The notes beneath the pieces were generated by a model, which was not told the origin of the DNA, searched no databases, and was given only the letters and a program-made list of their open reading frames with translations. Shown here piece by piece: positions 45,514 through 55,608 of a stretch of DNA of 64,000 bases. The translations under genes were made by a program, and so were the position numbers. Numbering within the stretch: the first letter of the stretch is position 1; each line of letters starts with the position of its first letter. This DNA comes from Salticus scenicus (lineage: Eukaryota; Arthropoda; Arachnida; Araneae; Salticidae), in assembly GCA_963930645.1 (NCBI GenBank), contig OZ005648.1, positions 247,915,436-247,979,435 of the forward strand, in the 5' to 3' direction.

Positions 45514-46035
45514 AATTATTTCAAAATCACATTTTAAGAGAGCTAATGGGTGATATGTGTTTTATTTACACAAAGTATATCATCAAGATACATAATTATA
45601 ATAAAAATATAAGCTTAAGAAAAATGAAGTTGTACTTAGAATGTAGATGATTAATAAAATTTTGCGCAGAAGTCGTAACTTAACTATCTGTCTATCTCTC
45701 TCTCTATATATATCAATGATTCATTTATATACGGAAATTTTAAAAATAAATATTAGTATGAGTTTTGCGCCTAATTCCCATTCCTGAGTATAAAGAAAGT
45801 TCATTTACTAATATTCCTGTCAGTCATTGATAGCGATATGGTTGTAATTAAATTAATTTCAGTGAATAAGAAATGCACAGTAGAAATACTGTTTATAAAC
45901 TTTCTTTAGAATTGCCACCGAATAAACTTTATCGGTTGTAGAGTAATATTAATTTGAGACCCTATAACTCATAGGTATTCTAAAGGTCAATTTCCTGCCA
46001 TTTTTATTTTATTTTTTATCTACTTACCATATCAT

Positions 46036-46071
<36 letters not shown>

Positions 46072-46325
46072 ATATATATTGATTTCACATTTTGTAATGT
46101 TTTTATAACATTTGGAAATTGTATTATATTTATATACTAGTACCGCCCAGTGGTTGAAGATCAATCACTTTTTGCAAAGCAAAGCAACTGCCTTCTCATA
46201 AACGGAATTAAATTGCAGCACAGCAGCGACCCCTGTTGGCCGATAGGCACGAGTCGTCCATGAAATAGAGCGTTCGAACTAAAAAAAAAAAAAAAGAAAA
46301 GAAAAAAGAAAAGAAAGAAAGAAAG
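45514..46325. other. hAT-type element interior, right of element 1
   Basis: AT-rich, with a CT-rich/(AT)n patch near 45690-45710, a T-run at 46038-46066 and an A/AG run at 46280-46328. No transposase is recognised. Confidence 0.55.
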
Positions 46326-46329
46326 GAAA

Positions 46330-47045
46330 TCTTAAAAATGGTCAATTAGAGTTCAAGGAATCTCAAAACTTGTAACATCATCGAAAACTGGAAATCTAAA
46401 TTTTTTCTGAATCTTATACTTTCTCCACTTTTTTAAGAATAAGTAGTCAATTTCAGTTAATTGAAATGCAAGGAAATCTCAAAACGTGTAAATTCATCGA
46501 AAACCAGAAATCGAATTTTCCCCCGTGTCTTCTACTTTCTTCTTATGCATGTAGAAGCCAGTAATAAATCCACATTTTAAATAATAAGTAGTCAGTTTCA
46601 GTTAATTGAAAAGCAAGGAAATCTCAAAACGTGTAAATTCATCGAAAACTGGAAATCAAAATTTATCCAAATCTTACACTTTCTTCTTGTATATGCAGAA
46701 GATATAATAATAAATCAACTTTTAAAAAAATAAGTAATCAGTTTCACTTAAATGAAATGCAAGGAAATCCCAAAACGTGTAAATATATCAAAAAACGGAA
46801 ATCGAAATTTATTTCGTATCTTCTTTCTTCTTATGTACGCAGAAACTAGTAATAAATCCACTTTTTAAAAATGAGTAGACAATTTCAGTTAATTAAAATG
46901 CAAGGAAATCTCAAAACGTGTAAATTCATCGAAAACCGGAAAAACGTTTATCCAAATCTTATATTTTCTTCTTATATGTGCAGAAGATAGAATAATAAAT
47001 CCAATTTTAAAAAAATAAGTAATCAATTTCAGTTAATTCTTTGCT
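46330..47045 (+). repeat. Tandem array of ~144-bp units
   Basis: The block caaggaaatctcaaaacgtg recurs near 46471, 46615, 46761 and 46902, with an imperfect first copy near 46358. Spacings are 141-146 bp. Each unit also has gtaaattcatcgaaaac and a tttcttctta block. The phrase ctcaaaacgtgtaaattcat also resembles the dispersed repeat at 24030. The array lies within the hAT-type element. Confidence 0.85.
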
Positions 47046-47094
47046 TAAAAAAGAAAAAAAAAACCCACTTGACGATATTTCGAACAATCCATGC

Positions 47095-47365
47095 AATTCC
47101 GAACAATATGTCAACGAACCGATAACAAGAACTAAACGCAATATACTGTTTCCAGTGTTTTCACTTTTCACCTGCGAGCGAAGAGCAGCTTCGATATTAT
47201 TGGTGTGAGAATATTATCGAATGGGAAATAATATACTACAGCCATGAACTAAACGCGATATACTGTTTGCAGTGTTTTCACTTTTCACCTGCGAGCGATG
47301 AGCAACTTCGATATTATTGGTGTGGAGATGTTATCGAATGGAAAATAATATACTACTGCGATAAC
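47095..47365 (+). repeat. 117-bp tandem duplication
   Basis: Two copies with aactaaacgc at 47130 and 47247. Shared blocks include gtgttttcacttttcacctg and cttcgatattattggtgtg. It is internal to the hAT-type element. Confidence 0.85.
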
Positions 47366-47369
47366 TTGA

Positions 47370-47825
47370 TGAATGAGGAATGAAACATTTTATATGTTAT
47401 CGTTCAAGGTCATACTTTTTAAGTAGTGGTTTCGATTTGAGAGTGCGCAGTTCGCACAAATGAAGCCGGTTGGGGTTATTTTTTCGAGTTTAGTCAGTGA
47501 ATAGGAGGAAAGGAAGAGAAGGTGTATTTGTATAAGATATTCGGCGGTCTGTTTGTTGGGTGTTTACGGGGTGGTACGGGGTACGGTGAGGCGGGGAAGC
47601 AGAATTTGAAGATATGGCGTTGGACGCTGTTTATCTATCGCATATGACTTGATCGCGCTGTGCGCGTTAGAGAAATTAGTTGTGCGCGTGTTAGAGAAAT
47701 TAGCTGTGCGCGTTAGGAAATATCGTTAGAGGGATATATTGATAGAACAAGAACTTAAATACTGTTATCGCGATATTAAAAAAATATCGATACTTGGGGA
47801 TATATTGATAAATAATCCAGCCCTA
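47370..47825 (+). other. Right subterminal region of the hAT-type element
   Basis: Less AT-rich near 47500-47660, with a repeated tgtgcgcgttagagaaattag block near 47655-47720, then atatcg-rich sequence up to the terminal repeat. No open frame of note. Confidence 0.6.
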
Positions 47826-48170
47826 ACCTCAAGTGAGAATCACCGACTAATGTTGCAGTAATTGGTGTTGTAACTCATTTGAAAACTGTAATTTGTGGTG
47901 ATGTCGGATACATAGAATAAGAGTTACATTCATGTAAGTGTTTGCATGCAAATAAATATGAAAATGTGTGGTTTTCTCACGTACAATGCCCTCTGTCGAC
48001 GAAATTTTAACTATTATTTCCTCGTCTGCACGAAAAAAAAATAAAAAAATAAATAATACACCTCCAGGAGAATAACTTCTCCGCTAATCGCGCTGTTCAA
48101 TTCTACCAATTCCTTCAATTTTTATGAATTTTCAAAATGCCTTCAGACGTATGTATGGGAAACTCGGAAT

Positions 48171-48441
48171 TTTAAATAAATGTTAACTAACTACTGCATT
48201 TCGTGGCTACCTATACACGCACCCTTCCTTTTTCCTTTTCCTTCTTTTTTTATTTCTTGTAAAAAGTAGTGTTTGTGCGTTGTATGTTACGCAACATATA
48301 CGCCGTTATGTACAGTATATCATTTATAATATTTAACTTTAAAAACTATTTATTGGAACTCGGACTTATATGTCCAATTTTATCTAAGAAATACTTTGAA
48401 GACATTTTCTTTTTCCCAAATACTATTAAGGAAGTAAAAAA

Positions 48442-48478
<37 letters not shown>

Positions 48479-49097
48479 GAAAGGAAAGGATCGAAAGAAA
48501 GAAACCGCTTCAAATTTAATTTTTAGAGTAACAACAAAATTTTATTCTTTTTGGATCAAGAAAAAAAGAAAATGAGACATTTGGCGACGATTTTTTTTCG
48601 CCAGTAAGTGCTGCTTCCGTAATTCTGTTACCCCTCAGACAATCAAGTTGGTAAATCGTGGTCGACTGCTCTCGTCAGATGGTAGCCTTCGGCGATTGAG
48701 TTTGGAAAAGCTACTATCAACAAAACTGAGTTGGGGATAAAAACTGTCGTCAGTTTCAGAATATTGCCCCGAGAAACAACTGAACCCTTTTCTTCAGAAA
48801 AAAAAAAATGTTCATATTTATTTTGCAAAAAAAATGTAATGATATAAGGTAATAAAGTCCTTTAAGATTGACGAGTCTCAAGTGCCATTTTCACTTCCGA
48901 ATAAATATTGAATATTGGCTTCATTCTTTCTATTTTGTTTTCATAAAAATGAGTAAATGTATGTTTAACATGTGATGCATTTTTCTTGTTGAGATATCTT
49001 TAAACATAGAGATTTTGTTGAATACATAGTTACATGCGTTAATAAGGATTTTTGTTGAATTTAGTTATGATAAATTTTTATCAAACCATATCAGAGA

Positions 49098-49128
<31 letters not shown>

Positions 49129-49620
49129 CCGTGTCATAATAAACGAATTCAGTTCTTTGCAAAAAGTGTGAATAAATTTATTTTGGTTGTTTAAAATGAA
49201 GTAATTGTTATTATTTTTAAATATTAAAATTAGTCAATGTAAATAAATAAATTTCAAAGTCAAATTTGGTGTAATTTATATTTTTTCATTGCATACGTCT
49301 GTTGTGTCGAAAATAATACGCATGGCATATTTTATTCTTTTATGAACTTGCAATTTTTTTTTTTTTTTTTTTTTTTTATATATATATTTTTTTGGGAACG
49401 GACAATAATTTTCCGAAAAGTGTGTGATGTTTTATGAAGGAATCAGGAGCTAATCGGCAGATTTGAAGACACATAATTATTTATTTAATATAACATCACG
49501 GATGATCACAAGATTTCCTTGACACATCATATATTAGAAAATTATACATATAATATTTTTTGAGCCTACAAATGTTTAACATAGAAAATATTCTTATTTT
49601 TGACCAAGAGCTGTCGGCTC
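48171..49620. other. AT-rich interval without a recognised gene
   Basis: Long A/AG-rich run near 48437-48500 and T-runs near 49352-49378. The open frame at 48269-48526 ends in that run and is not credible. Confidence 0.6.
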
Positions 49621-49629
49621 TTCACCTCC

Positions 49630-49729
49630 GCATCCATTAAATCACTCACAATAAATTAATAAAAAAAAAAAAAAAAGTTTTTTTTTTTTTTTTTTTTTTT
49701 TGATAAATGTGTTATTTATGCGCAGATTC

Positions 49730-49766
<37 letters not shown>

Positions 49767-50450
49767 TCACAAGCAATGATTATTTGTAAGAGACAAAAGC
49801 TTGTTTAAAAATAGATTTGTCTATTAATTAAAATTTCCGGTGTGAAAGGAATTTAGCAGACTTGTGGATTATAATACGCAAAAAAAAAAAAATACGATAT
49901 TTTCATCACATGCATAAAATTAATAACTTCAAAAATTTTTAGTCGAAACATGACTAAAACATAATACAGTTAAGCAGCATTTATACGGCTTTCAACTTAC
50001 ACTGATGTGAGAGCCAAATCACTCACAAAAAATAAAATAAATAAAAAATAAATAAATAAAATAAAAAAGTTTTTTTTTTTTTTTTTTTTTTTTGACAAAT
50101 GATTATGCACAGATTTTTTCCGAATAATACCGTATTTTCCTGTGTATAATCCGCATATCAGATAAATTGGTTTTATACTAAAAAAGTTTAATTTACAGAA
50201 AATGGTGTATTTGTAAGAGACGAAAGCTTGCTTAAAAATAAATTTGTTTGCTAATTAAAATTTCCTGTGTGAAACGGATTTTGCAGACACGCGCGTTGTA
50301 CACACACACACACACTCACACACAAAAGCGTTATTTTCATTATTAGCATATAATTAATGTAAAAAAAAATTTAGTCGAAACACAATTAAAACGTAATACA
50401 GTTAAGCAACGTTTATCCGTCTTTCAACTGACACTGACGTAAAATGATAA
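49630..50450 (+). repeat. ~400-bp tandem duplication with long T-runs
   Basis: Two copies, about 49639-50015 and 50016-50445. Each begins aatcactcac, has A/T homopolymers, then a tgtaagagac-aaagcttg block and a tttagtcgaaaca block, and ends ctttcaact-acactga. T-runs of more than 20 occur near 49678, 49732 and 50071. The second copy has an extra segment with ccgtattttcctgtgtataa. Confidence 0.75.
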
Positions 50451-51269
50451 GTTTAACTTTTTTTTTTTTTTTTTAATTATTATTAGTTAGTTCATATTGA
50501 AAATAGTAATATAATAACAAAATTAAATAAAGGATATTATATATATAATGGGGAAGCATCTTAAATGCACCACAGAAAAAAAAAAAAAAAAAAAAAATCC
50601 TAAAGTAAGGTAACGACACCAGTGCTCGTCACTCTTAAGGCCTTATTTTTAAAATGTTTGTTTTTTTCGCGTGGCATTTATGTGGAATTTATGTATCAGT
50701 ATTATACTTTGGTCTATTTTATACACTGATTCTTTTAGTTGTTGTTAGACACTTTCAATTTTTCAGTACGTTAAGCCAGTTTTTAAAACAAAATAAAAAT
50801 TAAACCTATAAAAATGCACCAGTGCTCTTCACTTGAAAACTGCGTTTCACCAGTAGTCGTCAGGTGTTTGCACCAGTGGTCGTCATGTAAATAAAACGCA
50901 ACAATTTGCTCAATGGTCAATAGTTTGATTTTAATTGCGTTTTTGAAAAATTAAATGAAACAGAATATCTTTGAAACATATTTAGAACCCAAATCTATTC
51001 TTAGGGTTTAAAACACAAAACATTAAATGGTAAAATTCAAAATATTGCGAATAAAGCAAATTCATATGTGAAATAATTTGAAAATTCTTTGGTTTTAAGA
51101 TAAGTTTTCAAAATTTTATTCGTTCTCAAAAATATCTTTACTTAAAGCAGAGGGTAAGTAGCAGGGGAGGAAGTAATAATCTCGTTTATAAGAGTGACTT
51201 TGTTCCAAATTATCGCAGTAAGATTGATTTTACCATGTTTTTTATTAACGCGTATTCTTGTTTGTTTAT

Positions 51270-51740
51270 CCAGTACAAATCTTACAATTGATTTTTAACT
51301 AACTTCCCAACTACCTAGACATTTGAAACTTTCAGAATAGTTCAGAACACGATGAAAATGCATTTTTTAAATACTTTTAGCCAACTGCTCCGGGTCCCTG
51401 CAGTTATCAGTACAAATCTTGCAATCGATTTTTAACTGACTTCTCGACTACCTAGACATTTGAAACTTTCAGAAAAGCTCAGAAGATGGTAACAATGGAT
51501 TTTAAAAATATTTTTAGCCAATTGTTTCGGGTCACTGCTGCCTTCGGCAGCGTTTATATCGTTCAACAGAAAATTTATTTAGCTTTTTTCCCGTCTATCT
51601 AGACATTTGAAATTTTCAGAATAGCTGAGAACACAGTGACGATGCAATTTTAAATTACTTTTAGCCAATTGTTTCGGGTTCTCGCTGCCTTCAATAGCAT
51701 TTATATGATTCAACAGAAAATTTTAAAACATGGTATATAA
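51270..51740 (-). repeat. Reverse-complement copies of the ~147-bp repeat
   Basis: About three units of the family at 120-1180, inverted: gctgccttcggcagcg near 51536, gctgccttcaatagc near 51688, and gacatttgaaactttcag blocks. They are more diverged than the 5' array. Confidence 0.85.
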
Positions 51741-51774
51741 AAAATTCTTTTTGCATTGCAATTGTTTTTTTTTA

Positions 51775-52145
51775 ACGTATGGGTTGATTATGCGTACCTA
51801 ACACAGACTATAAAGGAATTTTGAGAAATCCTTCGCCTCTCCTTCCTCACTAAGTGTGGGGTGGATGCAAAAACACGTTTTCAAGAGTAATTATTCTCCA
51901 AATTATATTAGGAAAGCAATTTTTTGATGCGTTGATTGGTTATGCGTACCCAAAAATACTGTAAAGGTATTTTGCGTAATTCTTTCCGACCAAATTTTGA
52001 GAAAGGGTAGCAAAAACGTATTTCTACGCATAACTCTGCTCTAAATAATCTTTCAAAGGCGATTTCTGATGTGTGAGTTGGTCATATGCATCCAACACCT
52101 AGTATAAAGAGATTTTGCGAAGATCTTTCGTCTATGTGAGGGTGG

Positions 52146-52187
<42 letters not shown>

Positions 52188-52490
52188 TATATATATATAT
52201 GTTTTCAAGCTAAACTCTGCTGCAAATTATTTTCGGGAGGGGATTTTTTTTATGCGTTGGTTGGTTGTGTGTGTGTCTACCTTACACGCATTATAAGGCG
52301 ATTTTGCAAAATTACCCTTCCCCTCTTCCCTCGGCCGGGCGGACAAAAAACACGTTTTTAACCTTAGCTCTACTCCAAATTAACTCAGAAAGGCGAGTTT
52401 TGATGTGTGGGTATTGGTTAAAAATACGCAATATGTAATTTGATAACATTTCGTTAAAATTCTAAATTTACCCGTGAGAGGGGGAGGGGG
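51775..52490 (+). repeat. Tandem array of ~150-bp units
   Basis: Units begin with a gggttgattatgcgtacc-like block near 51780, 51932, 52073, 52255 and 52407. Each then has cgattttgc-aaat and aaaacacgtttt-like blocks. An (AT)n microsatellite at about 52150-52200 sits in the third unit and lengthens it. Confidence 0.8.
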
Positions 52491-52494
52491 ATAA

Positions 52495-52605
52495 AAAGTG
52501 GTTAAGTCTATGCCGAAGGCAGTTGAAGCCAATAATCATATTGCGGGACGGAAAGTTATTACAGAAACCAGTGGGAACATTACCTGCGGTTTCGACTGAT
52601 TCCAA

Positions 52606-52638
<33 letters not shown>

Positions 52639-53390
52639 ATAATGATAGGGATTCTTTCCTATTTTATTTAAATATAGGGACCAGCGAAGGTGGCAAAGTT
52701 TGCTAGTATTATTCTACACATCAAGCTAATGTTATCAAATATTATGGATATTAATGTTATCAAATGTTGATGTTAATTATTTAAGAACAACAGTCAACAG
52801 GGTAATTTTGATCAACATTTTAACTATTTGTTTATCTTACATAATTAATATAATGTATAAACAGAAAACTTGCTTATGAAATGTTTTTAATGTTTAATAT
52901 TTTCTATATCAATTTTTATTCACCTGCATCTAACATAACAAAAAAGCCTTAACATAATTTTAAGCCGACTCACAGTCATGCTAATTATGAAATTAAGCCT
53001 TTGTATTTTATCATTTTCGAAATATATATGAATTAAAATTAAATTACCACGGTCAATAAAAAACTTAAACATCACTTAAATACATCTTCGCAAAAGCATG
53101 ACATCATAAAAATTTAAAATACATTAGACAGATGTATGGAGTAATCATGTCTGTTTTTCTAAAATATATAACAGAAAACTAGAAAAAGCTCTTTATAACT
53201 AAATATGTTTATGTGCCATTTTTTAATTTTTCCCGCAAAATAATATGGAAAATTTTAGGTGGTTTAAAGTCAGTCATAGTGAATTAAAGGTACGATGACT
53301 GACTTTATTTAAACAAGCTATACAAAAGTTACAAGTGCAATAAAGTTCAAGTTCTTGAGGTTAAAATACATTTGTTTACATTTACGAATA
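52495..53390. other. Interior of the candidate transposon, nothing recognised
   Basis: AT-rich, with a T-run at 52609-52637. No open frame of note. Confidence 0.5.
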
Positions 53391-53779
53391 CCCCTGACGA
53401 CTACTGGTGCCGATAGTCAAATTAAAGTAAAAATTATACCATCATAATTCTAAACGAAAATATAGTATTTTTCATCAAAAAAGTTACCCAGTTATTAAAA
53501 ATGTTAAAACACCAGTGTTCGTCAGGGGTGACGAGCACTGGTAAAACTTGCAAAATATGCACCAGTAGTCGTCATACCTTAAAAACCTTTATATAATGTC
53601 AAATTTTAAAAAGTAGCACATACATCGTATTCTGCATTTCATAAGCATTACATACAATGCTTTAAGAGCAATGTCAAATGCAGCAAACAACAAAATATAT
53701 CAAGAAATGCATATCTATTCCCTTAATCATTTGCTTTACGTTGACTTAGTTCAATTGTAATTTAACGTATACTTCCCTT

Positions 53780-54556
53780 ATACAGCCCCCCTTCCAATTA
53801 CTTAAAGTTGGCCAGACCTTAATCTCTACACAGAGCAGGTGTGCTGATACTTACAATAGTTTGGCTCCAGACTGTCTCGAACTGTGACACTAAAGTACAA
53901 AGAAGCTGCCCTGCTAGTACGCCCTGATGGTCGTGAGAACAGCGGAGTTTCCGAGGAATTTCTTCGGCCAGACGAGAAGGCGCCCGCCCGCTCAGCGAAT
54001 GATTGAGGAGCGCTGGTTGCCATCGAGAGAAAGAGTTTTCCCAGGAGCAGGGCTGGAAGCAGAGAGTCGGGGATTCGTATCTTGTCTTCGGCCAGTGAAG
54101 GTCGGAGGGTTTTTTCTTGTCCCGTTTACCAGGAGAGGTAGCGAGACTTAGTGATTTTTTGTGTTCCTCTAGGAGGAGAGAACACAGGTCAGCTTATTTT
54201 CTGTCACCAGGGAAGGTGTGCAGGTCAGCTCGTAAGAGAAATTTGACTTTAAATTATCCTAGGACTGAATTATATCTTTTCTGTACCTGGAACGGTGCAA
54301 GTATTGTTTCAGTAAATCGAATTTCGGATCACGGAGATCCACTGAAACTGTTTGTTAAAAGCATCCACTCAACTATCGATCCATGCTGTAACTCCTAGCC
54401 ATTGTATATAATCCTCCAACATCAATATTGTAACTAACGGTTGTACATAGAATCTTGTTTAAATTTTAATTAAATTAATTTTCTTATCAACTTCGGCTGT
54501 GACGGGATTTTCTCATTCGCTACCAGAACCCTCGCCCGAAAGTCCGAAACGCCACA
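53780..54556 (+). repeat. Element 2, 5' LTR (start truncated)
   Basis: Begins atacagccccccttcc, whereas the 3' copy begins TGTGGCATACAGCC, so about six or seven bases are missing here. The 3' boundary is set at the ccaca before gctatactaac and is uncertain, because the matching part of the other LTR is lost. Open frames at 53826-54398 are LTR sequence and not genes. Confidence 0.8.
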
Positions 54557-54568
54557 GCTATACTAACT

Positions 54569-54586
54569 TGGTGGCAGCGCTAGAGG
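54569..54586 (+). other. Element 2, probable primer-binding site
   Basis: TGGTGGCAGCGCTAGAGG lies about 12 bases past the assumed LTR end. The TGG start and position fit a primer tRNA site. The tRNA is not assigned. Confidence 0.55.
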
Positions 54587-55608
54587 CATGATTGTTGGAG
54601 AAATACTACACTGCCTGAAGAAGTACGGACTACGGACGATAGAAACGTGATAGACTCAACGGAAGGATCGGAAGGATAGACGCAGCGGAGTACGTCGAAC
54701 CATCAAATCAACGGAGGATACATCTACGTCGCATCGACTAGAATCTCTAAGACAGAGAGGAGAGCCCTCAGGCTGAATTATCCGGAGCCCATCCCGAATT
54801 CCATATGGAGTGCCGATCCGAGAGCCCATCATAAGTGCCAGAAGGAAGGACGGAACTCGAGCAACGACAACAAAACAGGGGTGAGTCAAACTTTTCTAGT
54901 GAGGCTGTAAAATTTTTGTTATTTAAGGTATTAGATGATAAATGTATAAAGTTAAAAGTTATTTAGAAATTTATTAAGGGAGAGTAAACCTTAAATTAAC
55001 ATTGTTTTTGGAAAAATTAAAAATGTGGCATATCACAAATATTAGAAACTCTAAGTAAAAACAGGGAGGAATTTAAATTATAGGTAAATTTAATTTAAAT
55101 ATAACTCATATTTGTTTAGTTTGGAAAAATATTAATTGATTTGCACATATTTGATTATCTTATTTTAAATGAGAAAGATTATATTTGAAAACAGATATTA
55201 ATTGAGAAAACAAAAAGGGTGTTAAAATATCTTGAGAAAGATAACACAGTAATTTCATATTGTTTTGTGTAATTTATGAAAATTAAAAGTGAATCAAATA
55301 AGTTACGGAAAGAGGTTTCTTTCCTGGAAAGGGTTGTGATTTCAAATATTTCAAATTTAATGTGTAGAATTGAATATTAAGTTTTAATTATTGGAATCGT
55401 GTTGTATTGGAATTTTATACACCCCAAAAATTTGCAAAATTGAATTATAGGTTTTATTAGTGTAATTTTGTATATGTATTTTTTGGAATTGGGTAAAATT
55501 GTAAGAATTGTGTAAAATTGTTAGGAATTGTGTAAAAGTGTTAGGTATTGTGTAGAAATTTTTTGGGAATTGTGTAAGATTAAATTGTGAATTTAGAATT
55601 AGGTAAAC
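54587..55608 (+). other. Element 2 untranslated leader
   Basis: About 1 kb. GC-balanced at first, then AT-rich. Near 55490-55580 a word like aggaattgtgtaaaattgtt repeats four or five times just before the start codon. The minus-strand frame at 54656-54889 has no recognisable features. Confidence 0.7.

Larger units (their letters stand above)
37621..47825 (+). mobile_element. hAT-type element, split by an LTR retrotransposon
   Basis: The ends TAGAGCTGGACGATAT and, in reverse complement, TAGGGCTGGATTATTT sit inside an exact 8-bp target duplication, acctcaag, at 37613-37620 and 47826-47833. An 8-bp duplication and ends of the TAGAGCTGG type fit the hAT superfamily. Both subterminal regions are rich in atatcgcgatat-type words. 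Without the 7.5-kb retrotransposon and its duplication it is about 2.7 kb, and I see no transposase, so it is non-autonomous. Confidence 0.8.
37392..48170 (+). mobile_element. Short TIR element, split by a 10.2-kb hAT insertion
   Basis: The left end at 37392 (ggtatcccataagtc) and the right end near 48165 face each other. Both share, in opposite orientation, the block attcataaaaattgaagg and then aattggtagaattg. Without the insertion and its duplication the element is about 566 bp. A partial relative lies at 8262-8700. The outermost bases of the right end are diverged, so the boundaries are approximate. Confidence 0.6.
50603..53582. mobile_element. Candidate DNA transposon with subterminal iterons (~3 kb)
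   Basis: The edges read TAAGGTAACGAC and, in reverse complement, TAAGGTATGACGAC. Just inside both edges the 15-bp word CACCAGTNNTCGTCA occurs four times (left: 50617, 50817, 50848, 50871) and four times (right: 53395 and 53529 reversed, 53510 and 53560 direct). Clustered motifs near both ends are what transposase-binding subterminal repeats look like. I see no transposase and no definite target duplication. Between them lie unrelated tandem repeats (51270-52490) that probably inserted or expanded later. Confidence 0.45.

Noticed and set aside
53826..54398. Four open frames, with twins at 60301-60873
   Set aside because: They are the two LTRs of element 2 read in frame on either strand.
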